Assembly: GCA_040388605.1 (NCBI GenBank) | Contig: JAZKBN010000036.1 | Span: 1 to 41,771, forward strand | Direction of reading: 5' to 3' | DNA length: 41,771 nucleotides | DNA from: JAZKBN01 sp040388605 | GTDB taxonomy: Bacteria > Bacteroidota > Bacteroidia > Cytophagales > Flexibacteraceae | Shown: piece by piece, positions 16,700-25,498 of the stretch | How positions within the stretch are numbered: position 1 is the first letter of the stretch | How the letters are laid out: the number at the start of each line of letters is the position of its first letter | The notes under the pieces: generated by a model | Database searches by the model: none | What the model was told of the DNA's origin: nothing | What the model saw: only the letters and a program-made list of their open reading frames with translations | Made by a program: the position numbers and the translations under genes

Positions 16700-19120
16700 T
16701 TACCTGAATCGGAATAAATTTTTAACTTTTGTCCATATTGGAATTTTGGTTTCGGCAAAGTAACCACTTCCGTAAGTGTAAGACGAGCTGTAGCCGTAGC
16801 CTCCATAGCCGTAAGCGCTGTTGCCGTGAGCATCGTTAATTATGGTACTGAACTTAATATCCTGCAGCTTATCCTGTTTTTCTTTAAGCTCCCTAATAAG
16901 CACCAGACCTGTATAGTCCTGGCGAACAACTATCAGGTTTATATCGGTTTGCTCCATAAGAGAATACGCATCTGCAACCAGACCTATCGGCGGAGTATCG
17001 AAAACAACGTAATCATACTTTTTATGCAGATCTGAAATCAACACTGAAATACGATCCTGGGTAAGCAAATCGGCAGGGTTGGGAGATAAGGGGCCGGCAG
17101 CAATTAAATCAAGATTTGGAATCGGGGTGCGCTGAATAACTTCTTCAAGTTCTTTTTTACCAATCAGGTAATGCGAAAGCCCTGTCTGATTACTGAGGTT
17201 CAACATTTTATGCATTTTACTGCGTCGCATGTCGGCATCAATAACCACTACCCTTTTATTCGACATAGCTAAAACGGTAGCCACGGCCAATGAACAAAAG
17301 CTTTTGCCTTCACCCGGAATTGATGATGTTACCAGCAAGGTTTTAAGCTCTTTTCCCTGCAGAACAAAATTCATGTTTACCCTTATACCCCTTATAGCTT
17401 CAGCCAGTGCCGACCTGGGGTTATTGGCTAATTCACCAATAAGCGCTTCCTGCTCACCATGGAAATTGGGTATGTAACCAAGGAACGGGCTCTTATCGAG
17501 AATCAGCAAATCTTCTCTTGACTTAACTTTATCGTTAAGAAGTTCAGAGCCCAGAACCAGCAGGAAGGTGAATGCAAAACCACCTAACAGGCCAATAGCA
17601 AAATTTATAAGCTTTTTGGGGCTCTTTGGTTTCGGCGAGGCAAGGCGGGCAAATTCAACAAGCTCAATATCGGGCTGGTTAGATGATCGTGTAATTTCCG
17701 CCTCGGCCTTTTTTTCCATCAGCAGCAGGTAAAGGCTCTCGCTGAGGTCATAAACGCGCTTTATATTAACAAGCTTACGTTCTGAGCTTGGCAGTTTTTT
17801 AGCCTGCCTCATGGCTGTATCAAATTGCCTGTCTATTTCAGAAATTGCAATTTGGTTATTTCGCTCAATATTGTCAACGTTTTGGCGCAATGTGCGACGC
17901 AATGTGTTAATTTTATCTTCAACCTGCTGTATTAACCTTATAATAAGCTGGTTACGCCCCTGTTGCTCGCGCAATAATGTGCTGCGCTCCAATTGCAGGC
18001 TCATCAGGTCAATCGTCATTTGATTGAGGTAATTATCTTCAACACCAAATGCCCCGGGGGCAATCAGGCGGCTGCTGTCTGCCGGGTTTGCAAGGGCTTT
18101 ACGCAGGTATCCAAAATACTTTTGCTTCAGTTCAAGCTGCGCCTTTTGGGTGTTCAAATCATTCATACGGGTATAAACCGCCTGGGCCTCAGAGCCGAGA
18201 TCTGAAACCATATTACCAGATTTAAAACGCTCTAAAGCTGCTTCAATATTGGTCAGGGTATCTTTAATACCTGTAAGCTCTGTGCGAATAAAGTTGATTG
18301 TATTTATGGCGACCTGGTTTTTCTCATTCAGGTTCTTTGTAACCATAACGTTCATCATGGTGTTGATAAAGTCTATATCTTTATCAGGCACCTTGCTGTC
18401 CATTTCAACAACCAGTATAGAACTTTCCTCGGTTTCGAGTGAAACCTTCAGGTTTTCGTAGTAATCATATATTAACTCCTGCGGATCAACCAGGGTAAAT
18501 CTGTAGTTTTCATCAAAAACATTCAGCAGATATCCGCTTACACCCGACCATTGTAAATGGATTATACAATCGCCCAAAACAATAGGCTCACCAATACGAA
18601 ACTCTGTTTTTTGAAGATTCAGGTATGGGTGTTTCTTATTAAATGAAAGCTTAAACTTATCCTGGTCAATAAAATCGACGTTGAAAGCAAAGCCAAACGG
18701 GATGTCTGTTCCCTTTTGGTCAATTAGCACTTTATAGGGGCTTTGCTTATATTCTTCAAGATTCTTTAATGTGCCAACCCTGATGTATTGTACAGCAAAC
18801 TCAGGCAAAGAATCTATGGTATGCCGCAAAACCGGGAAAGATTTTATGACAATCATTTGGTTAGCCACCTTCTCTTTTTGCCCGAACATACCGCTGCCAA
18901 ACAGCATTTCAGTAGGGTCGGGCGCGGCGCTTTCAACTAAAACGCTGCCTTTAACGGCAAATGTGGGTAGGCTGTAACGGTTTACAAGGTAAGCACACAC
19001 TAAGCCCGCCAACATCGTAATAAAAAAGAAAGGCCATGCACGAAGCATACGAGCCGCAATTTGCGAGAAATCTCTTTCCTCCTGCTTGGTTCCGGATGTA
19101 GTAATTTCCTGTCCTGCCAT
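16700..19120 (-). CDS. wzc: Polysaccharide co-polymerase / autophosphorylating tyrosine kinase (Wzc type)
   Basis: An 806-residue inner-membrane protein. One membrane helix near residues 29-50 and another near 517-540 enclose a periplasmic Wzz domain and a long coiled-coil region. The cytoplasmic BY-kinase domain has the Walker A loop SSIPGEGKSF near residue 600, the Walker A' VVVIDADMRRSK near 625 and the Walker B-like YVVFDTPPIG. The C-terminus ends in a tyrosine cluster at about 768-790 (YGYGGYGYSSSYTYGSGY), the usual autophosphorylation tail. It controls chain length and export with the Wza-type protein, whose gene ends 4 bases upstream. No Wzb-type phosphatase gene is seen in the locus. 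Fusion of the Wzz and kinase parts in one protein matches the proteobacterial and Bacteroidota arrangement. Confidence 0.96.
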   Translation of the reverse strand: MAGQEITTSGTKQEERDFSQIAARMLRAWPFFFITMLAGLVCAYLVNRYSLPTFAVKGSVLVESAAPDPTEMLFGSGMFGQKEKVANQMIVIKSFPVLRHTIDSLPEFAVQYIRVGTLKNLEEYKQSPYKVLIDQKGTDIPFGFAFNVDFIDQDKFKLSFNKKHPYLNLQKTEFRIGEPIVLGDCIIHLQWSGVSGYLLNVFDENYRFTLVDPQELIYDYYENLKVSLETEESSILVVEMDSKVPDKDIDFINTMMNVMVTKNLNEKNQVAINTINFIRTELTGIKDTLTNIEAALERFKSGNMVSDLGSEAQAVYTRMNDLNTQKAQLELKQKYFGYLRKALANPADSSRLIAPGAFGVEDNYLNQMTIDLMSLQLERSTLLREQQGRNQLIIRLIQQVEDKINTLRRTLRQNVDNIERNNQIAISEIDRQFDTAMRQAKKLPSSERKLVNIKRVYDLSESLYLLLMEKKAEAEITRSSNQPDIELVEFARLASPKPKSPKKLINFAIGLLGGFAFTFLLVLGSELLNDKVKSREDLLILDKSPFLGYIPNFHGEQEALIGELANNPRSALAEAIRGIRVNMNFVLQGKELKTLLVTSSIPGEGKSFCSLAVATVLAMSNKRVVVIDADMRRSKMHKMLNLSNQTGLSHYLIGKKELEEVIQRTPIPNLDLIAAGPLSPNPADLLTQDRISVLISDLHKKYDYVVFDTPPIGLVADAYSLMEQTDINLIVVRQDYTGLVLIRELKEKQDKLQDIKFSTIINDAHGNSAYGYGGYGYSSSYTYGSGYFAETKIPIWTKVKNLFRFR

Positions 19121-19124
19121 TTTT

Positions 19125-19916
19125 CTATCTGCTCAGGTTTATCAACACCGATGTAACAACTGCCAAAGCGGAAAGCAACTCAATAAACGTTTGCGAACCC
19201 CTGCCCGCAAATTTTTTGCTTTTTAAAGGCGCAATCATTACCACATCATTCGGGTGCAGGTAGAACCTTTCCGATTTAAGCATGTTTTCGTTTGTAAGAT
19301 CCAAGTAAAAAATTTCAGACTTACCGTTTTCTGTCCTTAAGATCTTCACCCTGTCGCGTTCTGCAAAATCAGTACAATCGCCGGCAATACCTATGGCTTC
19401 CAATACGTTAATCCGTGTTGTATAAACAGGAAAACGGCCGGCATTACGAACCTCGCCTAAAATTGTAACATTGAAATTCATCAGGAAAACCCGCACTGAA
19501 GGCAATGAATAGCTTTCAGTGGCTATTTTATTTATTTTTCGCTGAGCCTGGTCTATGGTAAGGCCACGCACTTCAATTTCACCCAAAGTAGGAATATCTA
19601 CCATTCCCCGGGAATCAATGGGCAAACCTGTCAGGTAAGGGTGCATTATCTGCGTCCTTGAGCTGTTTGTAATTTCAATTGGATCGGCAGAAAGCCTGTC
19701 TATTGTAGGGAGCTTACTTATCTGGATGGAAAGAATATCCTCAGACTGCAGTTTATATTCAAGGTAAATAGCAGGTACCGTAATTGTATTCTGGTAGTCC
19801 TGTGGTTTCTCTTTGCTTTTGTCTTGCAGGTAAACAATTTTTTTGTTCGGTATACAGCTGAATATAGCCGTCGACAAAAACAGGAAAATGAAAAGGTATC
19901 GGAAGTATTTGGTCAT
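19125..19916 (-). CDS. wza: Outer-membrane polysaccharide export lipoprotein (Wza/OPX family)
   Basis: A 263-residue protein with a signal peptide ending in a lipobox-like FSC (Cys near residue 21), so it is a predicted lipoprotein. The Poly_export domain shows YKLQSEDILSIQI and IPTLGEIEVRGLTIDQAQRKI, followed by an SLBB-type segment (VTILGEVRNAGRFPVYTTRINVLEAIGIAGDCTDFA) and LHPNDVVMIAPL. The C-terminus has a hydrophobic stretch (FIELLSALAVVTSVLINL) that may insert in the membrane. At 263 residues it is shorter than E. coli Wza (about 380) and has one clear SLBB, as is usual in Bacteroidota. It forms the exit channel for the polymer. It is the first gene of this block, with a TAATTTTG box 124 bases upstream. 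Confidence 0.95.
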   Translation of the reverse strand: MTKYFRYLFIFLFLSTAIFSCIPNKKIVYLQDKSKEKPQDYQNTITVPAIYLEYKLQSEDILSIQISKLPTIDRLSADPIEITNSSRTQIMHPYLTGLPIDSRGMVDIPTLGEIEVRGLTIDQAQRKINKIATESYSLPSVRVFLMNFNVTILGEVRNAGRFPVYTTRINVLEAIGIAGDCTDFAERDRVKILRTENGKSEIFYLDLTNENMLKSERFYLHPNDVVMIAPLKSKKFAGRGSQTFIELLSALAVVTSVLINLSR

Positions 19917-20196
19917 TTATGATCCATTATCGGGTAGCCGTGACACGGGTAAACAGTGCAACCAAAATGGCTGCCAATGTTTGTGTTTGTCGGAAAAGAA
20001 TGGCTGTGAGTATGGACCGCAAAACAGCGATCTTGTATACAAAATTAAGCATTTTTGCCGAGAATAGGAAGGGGCAAAGGTTAAAATATTAAGAATGATT
20101 CTATTTTATCCCTATAAATTCAGGCCGCTGCCGGCAATTCTCCATTTCATTTTATTATACGGTTAAATGCAAGGAAAAGCGGCAGGTATTCAAACA
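19917..20196. other. Promoter/leader region of the export block
   Basis: No gene is seen. On the - strand TAATTTTG (20040-20047) is the best -7 match and would leave a leader of about 115 bases. The rest shows no clear structure apart from the porin terminator at its right end. Confidence 0.5.
20038..20051 (-). promoter_or_regulatory. -7 region of the export block, shared 14-mer
   Basis: The - strand sequence TGCTTAATTTTGTA contains TAATTTTG, an exact TAnnTTTG match. The identical 14 bases occur at 29353-29366 before the flippase gene. A clear -33 TTTG is not seen at 17-23 bases. Confidence 0.55.
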
Positions 20197-20228
20197 GAAA
20201 GGGGTTGCCTTTGCAGGCAACCCCTTTC
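20197..20228 (-). terminator. Terminator of the OmpA-family porin gene
   Basis: A perfect 14-bp stem (20197-20210 with 20215-20228) around a 4-base loop, starting 21 bases after the porin stop codon. The tail on the - strand is only mildly T-rich (tgtttgaata), but the stem is strong. Confidence 0.85.
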
Positions 20229-20249
20229 ATATTTAATAGGCAAACCGAA

Positions 20250-21824
20250 TTAGTTTTGAACAATGCGGAACTCAAGACGGCGGTTTTGAGCCCTGCCTTC
20301 AACAGTTTCGTTGCTGTAACGTGGTTGGCTTTCGCCGAAACCTTTAGTCAGAACCCTGTCAGAAGAAATACCTTTTTCTTTCAGGTATTCAACAGCAAGG
20401 CCACAACGCATTTTAGAAGTTTCCATGTTTACTTCATCAGTTCCTGCGTTATCTGTGTGTCCTTCAACAACCAGTTTCAGGGCAGGATATTTGCTCATCA
20501 GGTCAGCAATTTTGTCGAGCTCATTACGGTCATGGGCGCTTAAATCAATAGCGTTGAAAGTATAGTGAGGCTCAGCAATTACAATATTGCGTTCTTCGGC
20601 TGTTAGGGTAACTTTCTTGCCGTCGGCACCTGTAACTGTTACAGTTTCAGTAGTGCGGGGGTCAAGCAGTTTGCTTTCAGGCACTGTTGCATCAGGAGCA
20701 TTTTTAGATTCAGCAGCTACTTCAGCAGCTTTGGCAGTGTTGTGATACACATCGGCACCAGCTTTAGCTTTTGATGCTTTGGCTGCCTTTTTCACTTTAG
20801 GCTGGTTTTTAACCTTCGCGGGTTTTGCAGGGGCAGGAGCAGGCTCAGGCTTAACTTCCGGTGCAGGTGCGGGGGTTGGCGCAGGAGCAGGAGTTGGTGC
20901 GGGAGCAGGAACCGGTGCAGGTGTAGGCTCAGGGGTAGGAACCGGTGCAGGAGTAGGAACAGGCTCAACCGGTTTCGGCTTTTCAACTACAGGCGGTGCA
21001 GGAAGAGGTTTAGGCTCAACCTTTTTCTTAACCGCGAAAGAGTACTGGAGACGAACCATTGCAGATCCATATCCATCGTTCAGATTACCTTTGGCAGGGT
21101 TGAAAGTCCCGGCCTTATCTGCAGACTGCTTGCTGTTAAAATAAGCAACACCGGCTGCGTTAAGTTTGCTTGCATCAGGATCCTGGTCGCCAATACCATC
21201 AAAATAATCAGTAAAGGTATAACGCAGGTTGCCTTCAAGAGCAACATTTATATTGTTGTTCACACGGAACAGGAAACCAATACCAAATGGAATGGTTGCT
21301 GCCGTTTTAGATGGCGCTGAATTGTAGAATGTAGTATAATCTACATCAGTATCAGCTGTTTTTGGGGTGAATGATGTAAAGCCGAAACCAAGAACCGCGT
21401 ATGGAACGAAGAATTGATTAGGCTTATCATCGGCACGGCCGTAAAACACACCCGATATGCTTGCATCGAAGTTGGTGGTTTTAAAGCCAAGCGGGGTAAC
21501 GCGACCACGACCTTTAGTGTAATCGCCCGGCTCAGTACCTTTGGTGTTGAGCAGGCCCAGGTCAGCACGAATACCGATGTCGTTTACGACAGCGTATTCA
21601 ACACCAACATTAAAGGCAGTACCCAGCTTATAGTCTCCAAGCCTGGTTTTTTTAACCATTTCACCGGCATAACCGGAAACCCCAATGCCTATATTGTATT
21701 TAAGCTTTGAGGAGGTTTGCACAGGAGAGTTGAGATCCTGCGCAATCAGGGGTGCCGTTGTGCCAAAAGCCAACGCCGCAGCCACCATTGATTTAAATAA
21801 CTTATTTGTAAATACGTGCTTCAT
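20250..21824 (-). CDS. OmpA family outer-membrane protein with Pro/Ala-rich linker
   Basis: A 524-residue protein with a signal peptide (about 1-29). Residues about 35-260 form an OmpA-like beta-barrel (alternating strands, aromatic ends). Residues about 265-348 are a low-complexity linker of Pro, Ala, Glu and Val followed by a Lys/Ala-rich part, then the OmpA C-terminal peptidoglycan-binding domain from about 415 with LVVEGHTDNAGTDEVNMETS and a terminal GRAQNRRLEFRI. It anchors the outer membrane to the wall. It has its own promoter (21854-21885) and terminator (20197-20228), so it is a separate unit between the two polysaccharide blocks. Such porins are often abundant; a role in surface polymer attachment is only a guess from location. 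Confidence 0.94.
   Translation of the reverse strand: MKHVFTNKLFKSMVAAALAFGTTAPLIAQDLNSPVQTSSKLKYNIGIGVSGYAGEMVKKTRLGDYKLGTAFNVGVEYAVVNDIGIRADLGLLNTKGTEPGDYTKGRGRVTPLGFKTTNFDASISGVFYGRADDKPNQFFVPYAVLGFGFTSFTPKTADTDVDYTTFYNSAPSKTAATIPFGIGFLFRVNNNINVALEGNLRYTFTDYFDGIGDQDPDASKLNAAGVAYFNSKQSADKAGTFNPAKGNLNDGYGSAMVRLQYSFAVKKKVEPKPLPAPPVVEKPKPVEPVPTPAPVPTPEPTPAPVPAPAPTPAPAPTPAPAPEVKPEPAPAPAKPAKVKNQPKVKKAAKASKAKAGADVYHNTAKAAEVAAESKNAPDATVPESKLLDPRTTETVTVTGADGKKVTLTAEERNIVIAEPHYTFNAIDLSAHDRNELDKIADLMSKYPALKLVVEGHTDNAGTDEVNMETSKMRCGLAVEYLKEKGISSDRVLTKGFGESQPRYSNETVEGRAQNRRLEFRIVQN
20860..20965. repeat. Low-complexity Pro/Ala-coding repeat in the porin gene
   Basis: Imperfect short repeats of ggtgcaggagcagg-type units encode alternating Pro-Ala/Pro-Thr/Pro-Val dipeptides of the linker. 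Such tracts can expand or contract by slippage. Confidence 0.7.
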
Positions 21825-21853
21825 TGAGATTTTGTTTCCGTTTACAGTGAGGG

Positions 21854-21885
21854 CAAATTTAGGGGTTTATTTAATTTTACAGCAA
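21854..21885 (-). promoter_or_regulatory. Promoter of the OmpA-family porin gene
   Basis: On the - strand TTG (21883-21885) and an exact TAAATTTG (21854-21861) are 21 bases apart, matching the Bacteroidota primary-sigma pattern. The start codon lies 29 bases beyond the -7 box. Confidence 0.7.
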
Positions 21886-21959
21886 TGCGAGCATGTAAAA
21901 CTTCATAAAGTTTTTGAATAATACCTTGCGCCGGGTCCGCAGGTAAATTCTGACTTTGA

Positions 21960-21976
21960 ATATTGATAATCAATAT
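21960..21976. repeat. 17-bp interrupted palindrome downstream of the WecG-type gene
   Basis: ATATTGAT-A-ATCAATAT is a perfect 8+1+8 palindrome, 62 bases after the stop of the WecG-type gene and 136 bases before the porin start. AT-rich content makes it a poor terminator; it could be an operator or a weak transcript end. Confidence 0.4.
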
Positions 21977-22037
21977 AGTACATATCACGACCAAATTCCA
22001 TGCCGATACCTGTATTTGATTATAGTAATTATGTATT

Positions 22038-22787
22038 TTATTTGAACGGGATTTTAAACAATTTTTTCAGCGTTAAATACAATACAGCTTTGGCGGTCAG
22101 CAGGTATTTACCGCCTAATCTTCCCGGCTCCTGAGCAAGGCGCCAGAGCCAGCGCATGCCAATTTTTTTCACCCATTCGGGACTCATTTTGCGGGTTCCT
22201 GCCAAATAATCAAACACGCCGCCTACCCCGAGCATTAAGCTCCCCTCAAAAGATTCACTAAATGAATCCATTAATATATCCTGTTTCGGGCTGCTGATTC
22301 CTACCCATATTAAATCAGGTTTTAAGGCTTTTATAGCTTCTGCCTGTGCCCGCAGCAATGTATTATTTGTGATTTCACTTTCCGTTACAACAGGCGGAGA
22401 AAAAAAGCCGGAAATTTTTGCTTCGGGAAATTCTGCTTTTAGCTTTGAAGAAATTAATTCTAAAGCACCGGGAGATGCTCCCCAAAAAACATGCTTTAAA
22501 TTACTGTCTAATAATGCTAAAATCAGCTTATAACCTGAAACTGTGGTTACATGCTTATGCCCGTCGAGCTTAGCGAAGATTTGAAGTGGCTTGCCATCAG
22601 GCAATGTGAGCAATGAATTGTTTAAAATCCTGCATAGATTTTCGTCTTTTTCAGCGCGGGCAATTACATAAGTATCCGGCAGACAAATATAACCTGACGT
22701 GTTATAGCTGTAATTTTTAAGGAAATCAATAACCTGTTTCAAAGAAACTGCAGATACCTTAACCCTGCCTATATTAAATCTTTCCAT
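22038..22787 (-). CDS. WecG/TagA/CpsF family glycosyltransferase (GT26)
   Basis: A 249-residue protein from ATG 22787 (a GTG precedes it by one codon). Motifs match the family: LPDTYVIARAEKDENLCRIL, then LPDGKPLQIFAKL, VSGYKLILALL, a Rossmann-like FWGASPGALELI, and DLIWVGISSPKQDILMD followed by MLGVGGVFDYLAGTRKMSPEWV and a basic tail (GMRWLWRLAQEPGRLGGKY). These enzymes add N-acetylmannosaminuronic acid, N-acetylmannosamine or another sugar to a lipid-linked intermediate at the inner-membrane face. The basic, hydrophobic C-terminus is the expected membrane-binding appendage. It starts 9 bases after the acyltransferase stop and is last in the assembly block. The sugar transferred is unknown. 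Confidence 0.94.
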   Translation of the reverse strand: MERFNIGRVKVSAVSLKQVIDFLKNYSYNTSGYICLPDTYVIARAEKDENLCRILNNSLLTLPDGKPLQIFAKLDGHKHVTTVSGYKLILALLDSNLKHVFWGASPGALELISSKLKAEFPEAKISGFFSPPVVTESEITNNTLLRAQAEAIKALKPDLIWVGISSPKQDILMDSFSESFEGSLMLGVGGVFDYLAGTRKMSPEWVKKIGMRWLWRLAQEPGRLGGKYLLTAKAVLYLTLKKLFKIPFK

Positions 22788-22796
22788 CACAGGCTC

Positions 22797-23384
22797 TTAA
22801 GCTGTTTCAGTTAAATATCTTATGAACTTTGCAGGGTTACCTGCCCAAATTTCATTGGCCGGAATATTTTTAGTCACTACGCTGCCGGCTCCTATTACTG
22901 AATTTTCGCCAACAGTTACCCCTTTTAAAATATAGCAGCCCGAACCAATAAATGCGTTTCGCTCTATGCTGATTGGCTTGCTTTTATAATTCTGATCAGG
23001 CGTTAGTAAGCGCTGAGCAGGATCTATGGGATGAAAATCTGTATCCCAAATTTTACAGCTGCCTCCAATCATCACATTATCTGCTATACTGATGCCGGCG
23101 CGACAAACAATAGCAGAATTGCTCATTGAAACATTATTGCCTATTTCCAATAAAGCGCCCGGCCCAATACGGATAAGCATTTTTGTATCGCCGCCAATGG
23201 GGTTACCATACCTGCCTGAAATTATTTGCAGGTTATTGCCAAATCGTAACTTACCGTTTTTGTTATGTATATGCACCGCGCCATGAAAACTATATGTACC
23301 GTGTTCAGCTTTGGCAAGCGCTAATGTAATTGCATTGCCAATGATTGCAGGCAGGCTAAAAACATACTTAATAATTTTTTTCAT
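22797..23384 (-). CDS. Left-handed beta-helix (hexapeptide) acyltransferase
   Basis: A 195-residue protein. From about residue 55 onward it shows repeated [LIV]-G-x4 hexads forming a left-handed parallel beta-helix, with catalytic-type His in DTDFHPID and the closing signature GAGSVVTKNIPANEIWAGNPAKFIR. The N-terminus is hydrophobic (about residues 1-22), possibly a membrane-associating helix. This fits WcaF/NodL/maltose-acetyltransferase relatives that O-acetylate a sugar using acetyl-CoA. It lies 8 bases after the GT4 gene and 9 bases before the WecG-type gene, so it most likely decorates the exopolysaccharide repeat unit. Acyl donor and target position are inferred only from the family. 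Confidence 0.93.
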   Translation of the reverse strand: MKKIIKYVFSLPAIIGNAITLALAKAEHGTYSFHGAVHIHNKNGKLRFGNNLQIISGRYGNPIGGDTKMLIRIGPGALLEIGNNVSMSNSAIVCRAGISIADNVMIGGSCKIWDTDFHPIDPAQRLLTPDQNYKSKPISIERNAFIGSGCYILKGVTVGENSVIGAGSVVTKNIPANEIWAGNPAKFIRYLTETA

Positions 23385-23392
23385 ACCCCAAA

Positions 23393-24583
23393 TTATACGT
23401 TTTGACCTTTTACTGCCCTGCCCCGAGCGCTTATTTCCATTAACAGGTTTTTCAGATTATTCTCAAAAGAAGGAAGTGTGTACAGGTTTTCGTAACGCTT
23501 CCGCCCTTCGGCCTGTAAACTGCGCATAAGTTCAGAATTGCCAATCAGCAGGCTTAAGGCTAAAGAAAGGTCTTCAATATCTGCCGGAATGGTGAGCAGG
23601 CCGGCTTTGCCTTCAGCTAATATTTCAGGAATAGCTGCCCATCTGTTGGCTATTACAGCTATGCCGTTTTGCATGGCTTCAAGCAGCACAAGCGGGAATG
23701 CCTCGTTATTATAACGGGTAGGAAAAACAAAAACATCAGCATTAACAAGCATTTTTGCCTTTTCTTCTCCATACATACCGCCATGTAGTTTTACAACCTG
23801 CTCAAGACCTAACTCTGACAGCAGGTTTTGGGCGCGCTCAATTGATACATCTTTTGGCTGACCAATAATATCGGCTTCAAATACAAGGCCTTTGGAGTTT
23901 ATTATTCCAAGAGCACGAATAAAATCTATAACACCTTTGCATTCTATTAGATTGGAAAGGAACAGTAATCGTGGAACTTTATTTACAGGTTTACGCCCCA
24001 ATATTCCGTTACCTGCAAAATCAGGCACGCCATTGGGCATTACATGAATTTTGCCTTTGTGCACACCTTCCAAATCATCGGCCACCTGCGATGAAAGGCA
24101 TATAACATCGGTACCCCGAAAAACAAACCTGCATATTACGCCGGCCAGTGCATTTTTACCGGCAGTTTCGGCAAAGCCCCTGGCGTGCAGGTGGTAAACT
24201 ATTGGTACCCCGAATAACTTAATCATCGCAACCATTGCCGCATCTTTATAAAATGCCGCACCGCGTGAAGACAAGGCAAAATATACCAATTGCGGCCTGA
24301 AGCTGTAAAGCAAGCCAAGTAATTGCCAAACAAAGCCAAACCAAATAAAAATTTTACCTGCATAAATCTTCCCTATATCATCTACTGATTTAGAAAAGCG
24401 CATGGGTAAAATGCGGCTGTTAAATGAAGTTTGCAGCAGTACACTGTCTGCCACCTGCTTGTTCATCATAGATGAGCCATGCAATGGGGGCGGAACCTTT
24501 AACACATAAAGCAATCTTGCTTTATGGCCCTGATGTACCTGCTCTGCAGTGTTTTGGCTGATGTTTAAACTTTGTTCGGCCAT
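23393..24583 (-). CDS. GT4 family glycosyltransferase
   Basis: A 396-residue protein. I chose ATG 24583, which starts 1 base after the stop codon of the upstream GT2; a longer in-frame start at 24637 would overlap that gene by 53 bases and adds no family sequence. Donor-site motifs are RLLFLSNLIECKGVIDFI and FPTRYNNEAFPLVLLEAMQNGI with a correct E-x7-E pair. The N-terminal half starts ARLLYVLKVPPPLHGSSMMN, typical of GT4 capsule transferases, whose PPxHG loop contacts the acceptor or donor. It acts at the cytoplasmic face of the inner membrane on the lipid-linked oligosaccharide. Linkage unknown. Confidence 0.93.
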   Translation of the reverse strand: MAEQSLNISQNTAEQVHQGHKARLLYVLKVPPPLHGSSMMNKQVADSVLLQTSFNSRILPMRFSKSVDDIGKIYAGKIFIWFGFVWQLLGLLYSFRPQLVYFALSSRGAAFYKDAAMVAMIKLFGVPIVYHLHARGFAETAGKNALAGVICRFVFRGTDVICLSSQVADDLEGVHKGKIHVMPNGVPDFAGNGILGRKPVNKVPRLLFLSNLIECKGVIDFIRALGIINSKGLVFEADIIGQPKDVSIERAQNLLSELGLEQVVKLHGGMYGEEKAKMLVNADVFVFPTRYNNEAFPLVLLEAMQNGIAVIANRWAAIPEILAEGKAGLLTIPADIEDLSLALSLLIGNSELMRSLQAEGRKRYENLYTLPSFENNLKNLLMEISARGRAVKGQNV

Positions 24584-24584
24584 C

Positions 24585-25484
24585 TCAGAAGTGTTTTTTA
24601 TTAAAAAAGTATGCCTTGAATTTCCCGGCCACAGCAATAGCTATACCTAAGGGCAAAACCCTTTTATCACCATGCCGTAAAACCATTCTAAGGGCAGTGC
24701 CCAAATGCAGGCTTGAATATGGGTTGAACAATGATTTAAGGAAAACCTTAAAAGGGTATTTAATATAAGAAGCGCCCACCCCGGTTAAATCTATATGGCT
24801 GTAAACCCGGGCATCAAGGCTTATGAATACTTTGAAGCCCTTTTTTAATGCACGCAGGCAAAAATCATCATCAGATGCATACTGAACAAAAACCTCATCG
24901 AGGTAATTGAGGGCTTTCAGTATTGTAAAGGGAACCAATGTTCCGCGGCCGGGTAATGATTCGCTGGGCCTGATGCCGGTGAATGAGGCTGCATCGTAAT
25001 CAGAAAAAAACGGAACGTAGTTAATTGATTTAAAACGCCACCTAATAATTTTCCGGGTTCCGGCAAAATACACTTTCTGAGGATTGCCTGTAGTAAGCGT
25101 GGCAGAGCCCATAATGCTGTTTTCAGAATCTACTGAAAGCAGGGCTTCATACAGGGTTTGTATGTAATTAGGCTCAACTTCAAGATCGTCGTTTAAGATT
25201 AGCCCGAAATCGGGTGCGAGTTGCTTATCGGCATATTTAAAGCCTTCGTTTACGCTGCGTGTGAACCACCAATTGCCGTTGCCGGCAATTTTATGCACAC
25301 AGGGATATTTATCTGCAAGCAGCTCCCAGGTGCCATCGGTTTTACCGTCAACAACAACTATAATTTCAAGCTTAACACTTTGTAACACCTGGGCTAAAAG
25401 CTGGCTGCACAGGGTATCAACACAGGCTTTGCGTTTAAATGTAGGTATAACAACCGCTATAACTTTATTGCTCGGTAGGGGCAT
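24585..25484 (-). CDS. GT2 family glycosyltransferase (rhamnosyltransferase-like)
   Basis: A 299-residue GT-A enzyme. It opens with IAVVIPTFKRKACVDTL, continues with LEIIVVVDGKTDGTWE, then GNWWFTRSVNEGFKYA, resembling the N-x-WW-x-G-x-N-x-G pattern of RfbF-type rhamnosyltransferases, and LILNDDLEV carrying the D-x-D-type metal site. A later SLPGRGTLVPF and the DEVFVQYASDDDFCLRALKKG segment supply the usual ED/DD region. The assignment to rhamnose is by pattern resemblance and not certain. It starts 14 bases after the Wzy-like gene and is followed by a GT4 after 1 base, so translation may be coupled. Confidence 0.9.
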   Translation of the reverse strand: MPLPSNKVIAVVIPTFKRKACVDTLCSQLLAQVLQSVKLEIIVVVDGKTDGTWELLADKYPCVHKIAGNGNWWFTRSVNEGFKYADKQLAPDFGLILNDDLEVEPNYIQTLYEALLSVDSENSIMGSATLTTGNPQKVYFAGTRKIIRWRFKSINYVPFFSDYDAASFTGIRPSESLPGRGTLVPFTILKALNYLDEVFVQYASDDDFCLRALKKGFKVFISLDARVYSHIDLTGVGASYIKYPFKVFLKSLFNPYSSLHLGTALRMVLRHGDKRVLPLGIAIAVAGKFKAYFFNKKHF

Positions 25485-25498
25485 ACAGGGTTTAGAGA

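Noticed and set aside
20860..20965. Possible CRISPR or tandem-repeat array
   Set aside because: The repeats are coding, imperfect and only a few codons long with no spacers; they form the porin linker.
20779..21144. Gly/Ala-rich 121-codon frame on the + strand
   Set aside because: It is the reverse-strand shadow of the Pro/Ala linker of the porin gene; repeat DNA lacks stops on both strands.
24583..24637. Longer start for the GT4 gene at 24637
   Set aside because: It would overlap the upstream GT2 by 53 bases and adds residues not typical of the family; ATG 24583 sits 1 base after the GT2 stop.
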